This document shows positions 11,056 to 18,878 of a stretch of DNA of 64,000 bases, piece by piece. Under the pieces are notes generated by a model that saw only the letters and a program-made list of their open reading frames with translations, was not told the DNA's origin and made no database searches. Location of the stretch: the NCBI RefSeq assembly GCF_004799665.1, contig NZ_CP031310.1:3388057-3452056 (forward strand). Direction: 5' to 3'. Numbering within the stretch: the stretch's first letter is position 1; every line of letters begins with the position of its first letter. The DNA comes from Halapricum salinum (GTDB lineage: Archaea; Halobacteriota; Halobacteria; Halobacteriales; Haloarculaceae). The position numbers were made by a program, and so were the translations under genes.

Positions 11056-12742
11056 ACGCACGCTCTCGGGGACCGGCGTGACGCCACTGTCGGGCGTCGG
11101 CACCGTCGTCTGGTACGACCAGGACGTCGAACTCGACGAACCGCACGCACCCGAAGATGTCGACACCGCGGCCGAACAAGCGCGCTTCGAGAACGCCGTC
11201 GCCACCGCCCGCGAGGAACTGCAAACCGAGCGCGAGCGCACCGCCGAGAAGGTCGGCGAGAGCGAGGCGGAAATCTTCGACGCGCATCTCCAGTTTCTGA
11301 ACGATCCGCAGATCACCGACGCAGTCGAGGAGTCGATCGACGAGGGGCTGCCGGCCGAGCACGCCACGCGCGAGGGATTCCAGCAGGGAATCGAACAGCT
11401 GGCGGCCGCAGGCGGCCGGATGGCCGAGCGCACCGACGACCTGCGGGACATCCGCGACCGGTTGGTCCGAATTCTCGCTGACGCCGAACGGATCGATCTC
11501 TCGGCGCTGCCGGAGGGGACGGTCCTGCTGGCTGAGATGCTCACCCCGAGCGATACCGCACAGCTCGACCCCGAGACTGTCGCCGGATTCGCAACCGCCG
11601 AGGGCGGCCGAACGTCTCATGCAGCGATCTTCGCGCGGTCGATCGGGATTCCGGCCGTCGTCGGCGTCGGCGACGACCTGCTGGGCGTCGAGGCCGACGA
11701 GACCGTCGTCGTCGACGGCGAGGCCGGCGACGTGATCGTCGATCCGAGCGCGGAGACCCGCGAACGAGCGAGCGAGCGTCGCGACGTCGAGATTCGGTCC
11801 GATCGCGTCGAGACGGCCGACGGAAAAGAGATCGAGGTTGCGGCGAACGTCGGGACGCTGGCCGAACTCGAAGGTGCGGTCGCCCAGGGCGCGGACGCGA
11901 TCGGCCTCTTCCGGACGGAGTTTCTCTTTCTCGACCGGGAAGCGCCACCGGACGAGGACGAGCAGGTCGACACGTACGTCGAGGCACTCGACGCCTTCCC
12001 GGAGGGGCGGGTCGTCGTCCGAACGCTGGACGTCGGCGGCGACAAGCCGATCCCCTACATCGAGGCCGACGAAGAGGACAATCCCTTCCTCGGGATGCGC
12101 GGGATTCGCCGGTCGCTCGGCCCCGACGCCGAGCTGTTCGAGACACAGATCCGGGCTCTGTTGCGCGCCGGCGCGGTCGGCGACGGCGACCTCGCGGTGA
12201 TGTTCCCGCTCGTGGCCACAGTCGGGGAGGTCGAGCAAGCCCTCGACGTCGTCGAGGACGTCGCCGGGGATCTCGAATCCGAGGGTGTCGACTACGCGAT
12301 GCCAGAACTGGGCGTGATGATCGAGACGCCGGCGGCGGTGTTCGTCGGCGACGCGCTGGCCGAGCGGCTAGACTTCTTCAGCATCGGGACCAACGACCTC
12401 GCACAGTACGTGATGGCCGCCTCCCGGCAGAACGAACACGTCGCGGATCTCCACGATCCCAGCGATCCGGCCGTCCTCCGGGCGATCGATCGGGCCGTCG
12501 AAGCCGCCCACGACGGCGACATCTGGATCGGGATGTGCGGCGAGATGGCCGGCGATCCAGACCTGACGGAGTTGCTGATCGGCCTCGGTCTCGACGAACT
12601 GAGCATGAGCGCGGTCACGATCCCCGACGTCAAAGCGAACGTCGTTGACGTCTCGACGGCCGACGCGAGAACACTGGCCGAGACGGCACTCCGAGCAGCG
12701 ACGAAAGACGAAGTGAGAGCGGCGCTGTCAGAGGACACATAG
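11048..12742 (+). CDS. ptsI: phosphoenolpyruvate-protein phosphotransferase (PTS enzyme I)
   Basis: Enzyme I autophosphorylates from phosphoenolpyruvate and passes phosphate to HPr. The 564-residue protein is a normal full length. The phosphorylated histidine is at residue 191 in G-G-R-T-S-H-A-A-I-F-A-R-S. The PEP-binding barrel includes G-L-F-R-T-E-F-L-F, R-T-L-D-V-G-G-D-K, G-T-N-D-L and the conserved cysteine in G-M-C-G-E-M-A-G-D. It overlaps the HPr gene by 8 bp. All catalytic residues I could check are present, so the protein should be active. Confidence 0.95.
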   Translation: MSERTLSGTGVTPLSGVGTVVWYDQDVELDEPHAPEDVDTAAEQARFENAVATAREELQTERERTAEKVGESEAEIFDAHLQFLNDPQITDAVEESIDEGLPAEHATREGFQQGIEQLAAAGGRMAERTDDLRDIRDRLVRILADAERIDLSALPEGTVLLAEMLTPSDTAQLDPETVAGFATAEGGRTSHAAIFARSIGIPAVVGVGDDLLGVEADETVVVDGEAGDVIVDPSAETRERASERRDVEIRSDRVETADGKEIEVAANVGTLAELEGAVAQGADAIGLFRTEFLFLDREAPPDEDEQVDTYVEALDAFPEGRVVVRTLDVGGDKPIPYIEADEEDNPFLGMRGIRRSLGPDAELFETQIRALLRAGAVGDGDLAVMFPLVATVGEVEQALDVVEDVAGDLESEGVDYAMPELGVMIETPAAVFVGDALAERLDFFSIGTNDLAQYVMAASRQNEHVADLHDPSDPAVLRAIDRAVEAAHDGDIWIGMCGEMAGDPDLTELLIGLGLDELSMSAVTIPDVKANVVDVSTADARTLAETALRAATKDEVRAALSEDT

Positions 12743-12802
12743 CGCCTCGTCGCGGGCGCCCCCGGCCGAAACGATATCTGCGAGAACCGACACTAACAGT
12801 AT

Positions 12803-13225
12803 ATGCAAGAGCGACAGCGACACAAACTGGCGGACACAGCACAGCAGATCGTCGGGGGGTTCCTGCTGTCCGGACCCTTCGTCGTGACCGGCGAGGTGTG
12901 GCAACTGGCCCGGAACATGACCGTCTTCCACAGTCTGTTCCTCGTAGCTGTCATCATGGCTATCGGCTACGGTGGCCTCTACGGAGCCGATAACGACCGC
13001 GACCCCCGGAGGGAAGCTGCGATACTCGGTGTCCCGGTGCGGTTCATCTCGCTACTGATCGTCGCGTTCGGGTCGGTCACCCTGCTGGCGTTCGCGATTA
13101 CCGCGCCGTCGGTCTTCCTCGCCGATCTGGACCCCGCGGGCAGACTGGCTGTCACGGCGCGCACTGTCAGCGTCGCGGCTATCTTCAGCGTCGTGGGGGC
13201 GGTGACCACTGACAGTCTTTTCTGA
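12803..13225 (+). CDS. DUF2391-type integral membrane protein
   Basis: The 140-residue protein has about four hydrophobic segments (near 17-33, 41-58, 75-98 and 115-135) joined by short polar loops. The N-terminal Q-Q-I-V-G-G-F-L-L-S-G-P-F stretch followed by E-V-W resembles the DUF2391 family, which has no assigned function. It sits between the enzyme I gene and the aldolase gene in the same orientation. The 60-bp gaps allow either co-transcription or independent expression. Confidence 0.65.
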   Translation: MQERQRHKLADTAQQIVGGFLLSGPFVVTGEVWQLARNMTVFHSLFLVAVIMAIGYGGLYGADNDRDPRREAAILGVPVRFISLLIVAFGSVTLLAFAITAPSVFLADLDPAGRLAVTARTVSVAAIFSVVGAVTTDSLF

Positions 13226-13292
13226 GGTCTCCCGACGGGTATTCCGCATCCATTATTACGGAGGCGAGTAAACGCTCATACGGTGACAACGA

Positions 13293-14288
13293 ATGCCGTT
13301 CTACGGCGGAAGTGAACTCAGTCAGGTGTACGACAAGGCTCTGGAGGAGGACTTCGGGCTGGTGGCCAGCAACATCGCCGAAGCGGACGTGATGATGGGG
13401 CTGATGGAGGGTGCTTCGCAGGTAAACTCCGATCTGCTCATCCAGATGAGCGCTGGTGCATGTAGTTTCGCGGGCAACGGCGACCCCGAGGCCGGCTTGC
13501 GCGCGATGGGGAACTACATCGACGTCATCGCCGAGCAGTACGACATCGGCGTGTTCCTCAACATGGACCACCAGACGGACATGGACTTCATCGACATGCA
13601 GATCGAGACGGAGATCCCCTCCTCGATCATGATCGACGCCTCCCACGAGGACTTCGAGGAGAACATCCGCCAGTCCAAAGCAGTCGTCGACAAGATCGAC
13701 GAGGCCGACGCGGACATCCTCGTCGAGGCCGAACTCGGCCGGATCAAGGGCGTCGAAGACGAGATCGTCGCCGAGGAAGCCTTCTACACCGACCCCGAGG
13801 ACGCCGTCGAGTTCGTCGAGCGCACGGGCTGTGACCTGCTCGCTATCTCCGTCGGGACCCAGCACGGCGTCGCGAAGGGCAAAGACCTCGAACTCAAACC
13901 CGACCTCGCCAGCGAGATTAGCCAGACGCTGGCCGATCACGGTCTCGAGATCCCGCTGGTGCTCCACGGCTCGTCGGGTCTGCAGCCCCCGCAGGTCGAG
14001 GACTTCATGCACCGTGGCATCTGCAAGATGAACAAGGACACGCGCTACCAGTACGAGTACACGCGCACCCTGTTCGACCACTACCTCGACCACAAGGACG
14101 AACTCGTCCCGCCGGAGGGCGTCGAGGACCAGAAAGACACCTTCTACAACGACGTCGACTGGTCGCCGAACAAGGATCACTTCGATCCGCGCGTCGGCGG
14201 TCGGCTCGTCCGCGAGCGCATCGCCGACGTTCACGCCGGTCTCGCGGAACTGTCCGGCAGCGCCGGCAACTCGATGTTCCCGAAGTAA
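13293..14288 (+). CDS. fba: class II fructose-bisphosphate aldolase
   Basis: The enzyme splits fructose 1,6-bisphosphate to dihydroxyacetone phosphate and glyceraldehyde 3-phosphate in a zinc-dependent reaction. In the 331-residue protein the metal and active-site motifs are visible: N-M-D-H-Q near residue 88, I-D-A-S-H-E-D near 110, E-A-E-L-G near 147, and L-H-G-S-S-G-L near 227. Its position after the HPr/enzyme I genes matches haloarchaeal fructose catabolism, where PTS-made fructose 1-phosphate is phosphorylated and cleaved by a class II aldolase. The start has a G-rich stretch (GGAGG at about 13260) too far upstream to be a normal ribosome site. Confidence 0.92.
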   Translation: MPFYGGSELSQVYDKALEEDFGLVASNIAEADVMMGLMEGASQVNSDLLIQMSAGACSFAGNGDPEAGLRAMGNYIDVIAEQYDIGVFLNMDHQTDMDFIDMQIETEIPSSIMIDASHEDFEENIRQSKAVVDKIDEADADILVEAELGRIKGVEDEIVAEEAFYTDPEDAVEFVERTGCDLLAISVGTQHGVAKGKDLELKPDLASEISQTLADHGLEIPLVLHGSSGLQPPQVEDFMHRGICKMNKDTRYQYEYTRTLFDHYLDHKDELVPPEGVEDQKDTFYNDVDWSPNKDHFDPRVGGRLVRERIADVHAGLAELSGSAGNSMFPK

Positions 14289-14344
14289 ACGACTCGAAAC
14301 ACCGCAGCCGCGGATTTATTGTTTCTCGGACTGTTCGTCTAGAT

Positions 14345-14494
14345 ATGCCCACAGTCGACCTCGACGAGGAGACGATCGAGCGTCTCGACGGCCTCCGCGT
14401 CGAAGACGAGAGCTACGACGAGATCGTCACCGAGTTGATCAACATCTACCAGGCCGAAGAGCTGACGCTGTTCCACGGCGGCGACGAGTACTGA
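14345..14494 (+). CDS. small conserved DUF7557-like / antitoxin-like protein (49 aa)
   Basis: The 49-residue acidic protein begins M-P-T-V-D-L-D-E-E-T-I-E-R-L-D and continues S-Y-D-E-I-V-T-E-L-I. This beta strand followed by two helices resembles a ribbon-helix-helix antitoxin-like fold common in haloarchaeal mini-proteins. A TATA-like GATTTATTG about 25 bp upstream predicts a leaderless transcript. No toxin gene adjoins it; the next gene is convergent with its stop codon directly abutting. Confidence 0.65.
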   Translation: MPTVDLDEETIERLDGLRVEDESYDEIVTELINIYQAEELTLFHGGDEY

Positions 14495-14956
14495 TTACTC
14501 TCCGGCAGCCTGCTCGCAGATCGTCTCCCAGCGACCGCGTTTTTCGAGGTGGGACTGCAGTTTCTCGGTGTACTCCGCTGCCAGTTCTTCGGCTTCATGC
14601 TGGAGTGCGCCACCGCCTCCGCCACCGCCGCCGAACAGGCCCGCGATCTTGCCCAGTATACCGCCGCCCCCGCTGCCGCTGCCGCCAGCTCTGCCACCGC
14701 CCGACGGACTGGCCATGCCGCCACCGCGCTTGTCGAGGTTCTTGATCTCGGACATCACGCTCGATAGCTTGCTCGTATCCGCTCGCAGTGTCGCCTCTTT
14801 CGGGTTCTCTGGACCGTCGATCTCGAAATCGGCGGCCGTCATCACCAGCCCCCACTGCTGTCGGGAGAACGACGAGGCCTCGAGTTGGTCCTCGAACTTC
14901 CGGTCGACACGCATCCGTTCGGCGGCGAGCATGTCCGTCCAGTCGCTGTCACTCAT
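14495..14956 (-). CDS. DUF5799 family protein
   Basis: The start at 14956 gives M-S-D-S-D-W-T-D-M-L; the in-frame upstream extension would need a TTG start. The 153-residue protein has an N-terminal alpha/beta region containing Q-Q-W-G-L-V-M-T-A. A long Gly/Ser-rich linker follows (about residues 82-118, interrupted by I-L-G-K-I-A-G-L-F), and then a helical tail. The family is restricted to haloarchaea and has no assigned function. The stop abuts that of the convergent 49-residue gene. Confidence 0.7.
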   Translation of the reverse strand: MSDSDWTDMLAAERMRVDRKFEDQLEASSFSRQQWGLVMTAADFEIDGPENPKEATLRADTSKLSSVMSEIKNLDKRGGGMASPSGGGRAGGSGSGGGGILGKIAGLFGGGGGGGGALQHEAEELAAEYTEKLQSHLEKRGRWETICEQAAGE

Positions 14957-15030
14957 ACCGGGGGCTTCGACCCGCCGCCCAATCAGCGTTTCCCGACGCT
15001 CAAGTACACCCGCCTCCAAGTGCCCACCGT

Positions 15031-15918
15031 ATGCAAACGATCGGATTCGTCGGACTGGGCGCGATGGGAGCGCCGATGGCGTGGAATCTCGACGACGCGG
15101 GCTACGAACTGCTCGTCTACAACCGCAGCGACGGCCCGACCGAACCGTTCGCCGACGCCGGCATCGAGGTCGCCGAGTCGCCGCGCGAACTGGGCCAGCA
15201 GGCCGACGTCGTGATCACGATGGTCACCGACGACGAGGCACTCGCAGCCGTACTCGACGGCCCGGACGGCCTGCTGACGGGTATCAACGGCTCCAATACC
15301 GTGATCCAGATGAGTACGGTCACGCCCGACGCCACGCTGGCGGCGGCCGAAACCGTTCGCGCGCAGAACTCACGATTCGTCGACGCTCCCGTCTCGGGGA
15401 CGGTCGGTCCCGCCGAAGAGGGGACGCTGACTGTCCTGGCTGGCGGTGAAGACGACGTCCTCGACGACGTCGAGGCGATTCTCGAAGCGATGGGCGAACC
15501 GGTCGTCCGCTGCGGTGGCGTGGGCGACGGCGCGCGCATGAAGCTGTTCGTCAACCTCCTGCTGGGGGACATGATGAGCGCCTACGCCGAAGCGCTGACC
15601 TTCGGTGCGGCCCAGGACCTGAATCTCGACGCGATGCAGCAGGTCGTCGAGGCCGGCGCGGTCGACTCGCCGCTGTTCCGGATCAAAGGCGAGTTGATCG
15701 CAGCACGTGACTTCGAACCGCGCTTCCCGGTCGATCTGCAGTTCAAGGATCTCCGGTATGCCAACGAAGTCGCCAACGACGTGGGGCTGACGCTGCCCCA
15801 GACTGCGGCCGCTCGCGAGTCGTTCTCGGCCGCGAGCGCGATGGGCCACGGCAACGAAGACATGACGGCGGTGCTGAAGTACCTGGAGTCGGTCGCTGGC
15901 GTGACAGTCGGCGAGTAG
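15031..15918 (+). CDS. beta-hydroxyacid dehydrogenase (3-hydroxyisobutyrate / tartronate semialdehyde reductase family)
   Basis: The ATG at 15031 gives M-Q-T-I-G-F-V-G-L-G-A-M-G, the Rossmann NAD(P)-binding loop at the extreme N-terminus. The longer in-frame ORF is antisense to DUF5799. The 295-residue protein has the substrate motif D-A-P-V-S-G-T-V-G-P near residue 117. The catalytic lysine motif, here G-A-R-M-K-L-F-V-N-L, follows near residue 170. The family oxidises or reduces beta-hydroxyacids; the substrate cannot be decided from sequence. Confidence 0.85.
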   Translation: MQTIGFVGLGAMGAPMAWNLDDAGYELLVYNRSDGPTEPFADAGIEVAESPRELGQQADVVITMVTDDEALAAVLDGPDGLLTGINGSNTVIQMSTVTPDATLAAAETVRAQNSRFVDAPVSGTVGPAEEGTLTVLAGGEDDVLDDVEAILEAMGEPVVRCGGVGDGARMKLFVNLLLGDMMSAYAEALTFGAAQDLNLDAMQQVVEAGAVDSPLFRIKGELIAARDFEPRFPVDLQFKDLRYANEVANDVGLTLPQTAAARESFSAASAMGHGNEDMTAVLKYLESVAGVTVGE

Positions 15919-15924
15919 GCCGTC

Positions 15925-16980
15925 TCAGGAAGGCCCCCTCGACTCGACCGTACGATCGCCGCTGATCGACGCCGCGATCCAGGACTCGTCGTCTCCAGTA
16001 CGCTGCTCGACGAGGTCGACAAACGTCTCGACAGTGATCGGTCTGTCCAGCCGATTCATCGCCCGGAAGACGTCTATCAGTGTGTCCTGACCGCCGGTGT
16101 CGGCCCTGATCTCCGCGTCGACAGCCCCGAGCAGACGAGCGCCGACGTGGTAGTTCGCGCTCGTCCCGCGCCACGTCGTCTGATTCGCGAGCGCGACCCC
16201 CTCGTGTGCCGGGAAGGCCTCCAGGCGCGCCTGCAGGTCAGTTTCCGAGACCTCGCCGTACTGCTCTTCCATGATCCGGTAGCTCAGGTACTCCGCGCTT
16301 GCCTCGCGGAACCACGTCATCTCGGGGTCGAGACGGAAGTTCTGCCGGGCGTGGAGGTACTCGTGGATCCAGACGCTCCCGACGTCGCCGTCCCAGAACG
16401 CCTCGATCGTCACGTACCCCCGGTCGTCGCCGTACATGGCGCCCTCGTGGCTCAGTCCGCGGGGTGCGGCGACGAGCACGACCCGCTCGGGCGTGTCGGG
16501 ATCCAGCGCGTAGGGGTCGACGAACTGTCTCAAGAAGCCGGCCTTCCGGGTCGGATCGACGTTCCGACCGGCCGGAGCGACGACGGTCAGCGTCGCCTCG
16601 CCGATCGAGACTGTCGCGTTCGTACTCGCGCCGACGAGTGCCCACTCGCCGAACCCGACGACACTGGACCCAGGCGTTCTCGATACCGCCTGCAGCGGCG
16701 ACGGGAGCGCCGAGCGCTCGACGATCGCCCAGCCGTCGACCGCGCTGGACAGGCCCGGGTCCGTGTCGGCCACGACCGTCTGCGAACTACCACTCCCGTC
16801 CGTGTACCTGATCGTGACGGTCGCGTCGCCAGAAACGGACTCGACCACGACACGGTCGTCGGCCGCTGCCGAGGTGTCGACCCACGGTGTCCCGACGAAC
16901 AGAGCGACGACGGCCACCAGAACGACGACGCTCACGAGGCCGATCGCGGCTTGCATGCGGGTCACTGGCTGGCCGTCCAT
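15925..16980 (-). CDS. membrane-anchored gluzincin-type metalloprotease
   Basis: The start at 16980 gives M-D-G-Q-P-V-T-R-M-Q-A-A, then one hydrophobic segment (about residues 11-30), so the 351-residue protein is probably anchored with its catalytic part outside the cell. The zinc motif H-E-Y-L-H occurs near residue 210, followed 15 residues later by E-A-S-A-E-Y-L-S-Y. That matches the HExxH...E arrangement of M1-like peptidases. The N-terminal half is a beta-rich region. The upstream in-frame extension overlaps the UPF0173 gene and is not coding. Confidence 0.7.
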   Translation of the reverse strand: MDGQPVTRMQAAIGLVSVVVLVAVVALFVGTPWVDTSAAADDRVVVESVSGDATVTIRYTDGSGSSQTVVADTDPGLSSAVDGWAIVERSALPSPLQAVSRTPGSSVVGFGEWALVGASTNATVSIGEATLTVVAPAGRNVDPTRKAGFLRQFVDPYALDPDTPERVVLVAAPRGLSHEGAMYGDDRGYVTIEAFWDGDVGSVWIHEYLHARQNFRLDPEMTWFREASAEYLSYRIMEEQYGEVSETDLQARLEAFPAHEGVALANQTTWRGTSANYHVGARLLGAVDAEIRADTGGQDTLIDVFRAMNRLDRPITVETFVDLVEQRTGDDESWIAASISGDRTVESRGPS

Positions 16981-17047
16981 CACGCAGAACCGTCGTGCCC
17001 AGAGGATAAAAACAGTCGTGAGAGTCCCCGGGTGAGGAGAACCCGGT

Positions 17048-17758
17048 TCAGAGTTCGAACGTCTCGTCGCCGTCGAGGACGTGGACCTCGGCGTCGCTGC
17101 CGGTGGCTGTGACCTCTTTGACGAAGTCGTCGGTGTCGATCTCGATCGGTGGGAACGAGTCGTAGTGCATCGGGAAGGCGTGATCGACGTCGAGCCAGTC
17201 GACGGCGATGGCGGCCTGCATCGGCCCCATTGTGAAGTGGTCTCCACAGGGCACTGCCGCAGCGTCGGGTTCGAGATACGGGGCGATGACGTCGCGCATC
17301 TCGGACATCAGTCCGGTGTCACCGGCGTGGTAGAACGTAGTCGAGTCGGCGTCTGAGACCTGTGTGGGCTTGGTATCCGAGATGATGTATCCAGCGGGCA
17401 TCCCGCCAGTCGCGCCGTAGTCGGTGTCCATGCCGTTGGTGTGGTCTGCCCGGTGCATCGTCACGTAGGCATCGCCCAGTTCGACCGTACCGCCGAGGTT
17501 GAACCCCATCGTATCCTTGACACCGTAGGTGTCTTCGACGTAGCTGACGACCTCCGGTGTACCGACCGTAGTCGTCCCGCGGAAGCGATCGCAATCGCCG
17601 ATGTGGTCGGCGTGGCCGTGCGTCAACAGGACGTAGTCCGGATCGAGTTCTTCAGGATCGGTGTCTGTCATCGGGTTGTCGAAGAACGGATCGATGAGCA
17701 AGTCAGTCGATCCGACCGAGACGAGCCACGTCGAGTGTCCGTGCCAGGTGAGTTCCAT
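17048..17758 (-). CDS. UPF0173 metal-dependent hydrolase (metallo-beta-lactamase fold)
   Basis: The start at 17758 gives M-E-L-T-W-H-G-H-S. The 236-residue protein has L-L-I-D-P-F-F near residue 23, the metal-binding motif T-H-G-H-A-D-H-I near residue 47, and F-Y-H-A-G-D-T-G-L near residue 150. These are the metal ligands of the UPF0173 subgroup of metallo-beta-lactamase-fold hydrolases, whose substrates are unknown. It is transcribed divergently from the RNA-ligase-like gene with only 33 bp between starts. Confidence 0.85.
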   Translation of the reverse strand: MELTWHGHSTWLVSVGSTDLLIDPFFDNPMTDTDPEELDPDYVLLTHGHADHIGDCDRFRGTTTVGTPEVVSYVEDTYGVKDTMGFNLGGTVELGDAYVTMHRADHTNGMDTDYGATGGMPAGYIISDTKPTQVSDADSTTFYHAGDTGLMSEMRDVIAPYLEPDAAAVPCGDHFTMGPMQAAIAVDWLDVDHAFPMHYDSFPPIEIDTDDFVKEVTATGSDAEVHVLDGDETFEL

Positions 17759-17791
17759 AGTACGGCCGAATGTACAGGGCACGATCACTTA

Positions 17792-18616
17792 ATGCTACCA
17801 CCCAACCTAAGGGATCGCGACGCGACAGTCTACTCGATGGAGGCGTTTCCCGCGGTCGCGAACCTCGACGACGGCGAATCGATGGGAGAGGGACATCTCT
17901 GGATCCTCGAACGCGTCGAAGGGGTTCCGCTGCGGTTCATGCTTCAGGATGACGGTCGGCTCGTCTTCGGTGACGAGAACCGTCGGCTCGATCCGAGATC
18001 GGCTCCGCCAGCCATCAGTCCGGCCATCGACGCCGTCCAGTCTGGGTTCGACAGGGGCGCCTTGCGCCAGGCAGTCGCCGACGTCTCGGCCGTCACCTTC
18101 TACGGGATCGCGACCTGCCAGCACCGAATCGAGTACGACTGGGAAGCGCTTCCGGACTTCGTCGGGTACGACGTCCTCTCGACCACACGAGACGGGCTGC
18201 TCACGCCGGACGCCGCGAACGCGATCTTCGAGCGGCTCGGGCTGACTCCCGCCCCGGCGCTCGAACGCGAAGTCAGAGCAGACGCTGTCTCGCCCGATCG
18301 CTACTCGTTTCCCGAGTCTCGATGGGCCGACACGACCGTAGCGGGCGTCCGACTCGCTGACAAACACGGCTGGCGGGGCCGACTCGACAATCCCGATCTG
18401 CCGTCCGAACCAACGGCGTCGTTTGCGGACGCCGAGGCCGCCGCCCGAGCGCTGGTGACCGACGATCATCGCTCCGCCTTCGAGGCTGGCGAAACTGTGG
18501 ATCGGCTCCGGGATCGACTCGCGCGCGAACACCGAGCAGAACTCTCGATCGCCGGAATCGACCCGGACTCGAAGGCGTTTCGGAGTGCCGTCGCCAGGGC
18601 ACTCCAAGGGGCGTAG
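17792..18616 (+). CDS. RNA-ligase-fold protein with degenerate catalytic motifs
   Basis: The 274-residue protein (ATG 17792; ATG 17837 is a possible shorter start) follows the layout of small archaeal RNA ligases. The nucleotidyl-transfer motif I appears at residues 40-44 as E-R-V-E-G, where active enzymes have K-x-D-G with the covalent lysine. Motif III reads F-Y-G-I-A where Glu is expected after Gly. Motif IV reads A-G-V-R-L-A-D-K where E-G-V is expected. The rest of the fold markers (L-R-F near 47, Y-D-W near 113, G-Y-D-V-L near 123) are kept. It is probably a non-catalytic relative that still binds RNA or nucleotide, but function is unknown. Confidence 0.6.
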   Translation: MLPPNLRDRDATVYSMEAFPAVANLDDGESMGEGHLWILERVEGVPLRFMLQDDGRLVFGDENRRLDPRSAPPAISPAIDAVQSGFDRGALRQAVADVSAVTFYGIATCQHRIEYDWEALPDFVGYDVLSTTRDGLLTPDAANAIFERLGLTPAPALEREVRADAVSPDRYSFPESRWADTTVAGVRLADKHGWRGRLDNPDLPSEPTASFADAEAAARALVTDDHRSAFEAGETVDRLRDRLAREHRAELSIAGIDPDSKAFRSAVARALQGA

Positions 18617-18659
18617 CTACTGTAAGGATACTCGACTCGCCGAGAATCAGCCGACGTGA

Positions 18660-18794
18660 TCAGGCCGCGTGCGTGACGTCCGTCTCTTTGTACTCGATCT
18701 CCACGCGGTGGCAGTTCGAGCAGACGTACTCTGTGAGTTTCGTCGTCTCGTCGTTGTAGCTCATCCGCCGACCACACTGTGGACACTTCGGCAT
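18660..18794 (-). CDS. small two-CxxC zinc-ribbon protein (44 aa)
   Basis: The 44-residue protein begins M-P-K-C-P-Q-C-G-R-R and has a second knuckle C-S-N-C-H-R, giving a compact zinc ribbon. An AT-rich stretch at about 18800-18835 on the upstream side contains TATA-like sequence, consistent with a leaderless transcript. Such mini zinc proteins are common in haloarchaea and some affect stress or biofilm behaviour; this one has no assigned role. It is convergent with the RNA-ligase-like gene. Confidence 0.7.
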   Translation of the reverse strand: MPKCPQCGRRMSYNDETTKLTEYVCSNCHRVEIEYKETDVTHAA

Positions 18795-18878
18795 TACAGG
18801 TCCCTAATATACACTTAACAGTAATAATTTTTCCTGTTGATACGGCCGAGTTCTCATCACCACAGCCGCGTCGGAATT

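Noticed and set aside
14788..15030. N-terminal extension of the beta-hydroxyacid dehydrogenase
   Set aside because: The region is antisense to DUF5799 and the Rossmann loop begins right after ATG 15031.
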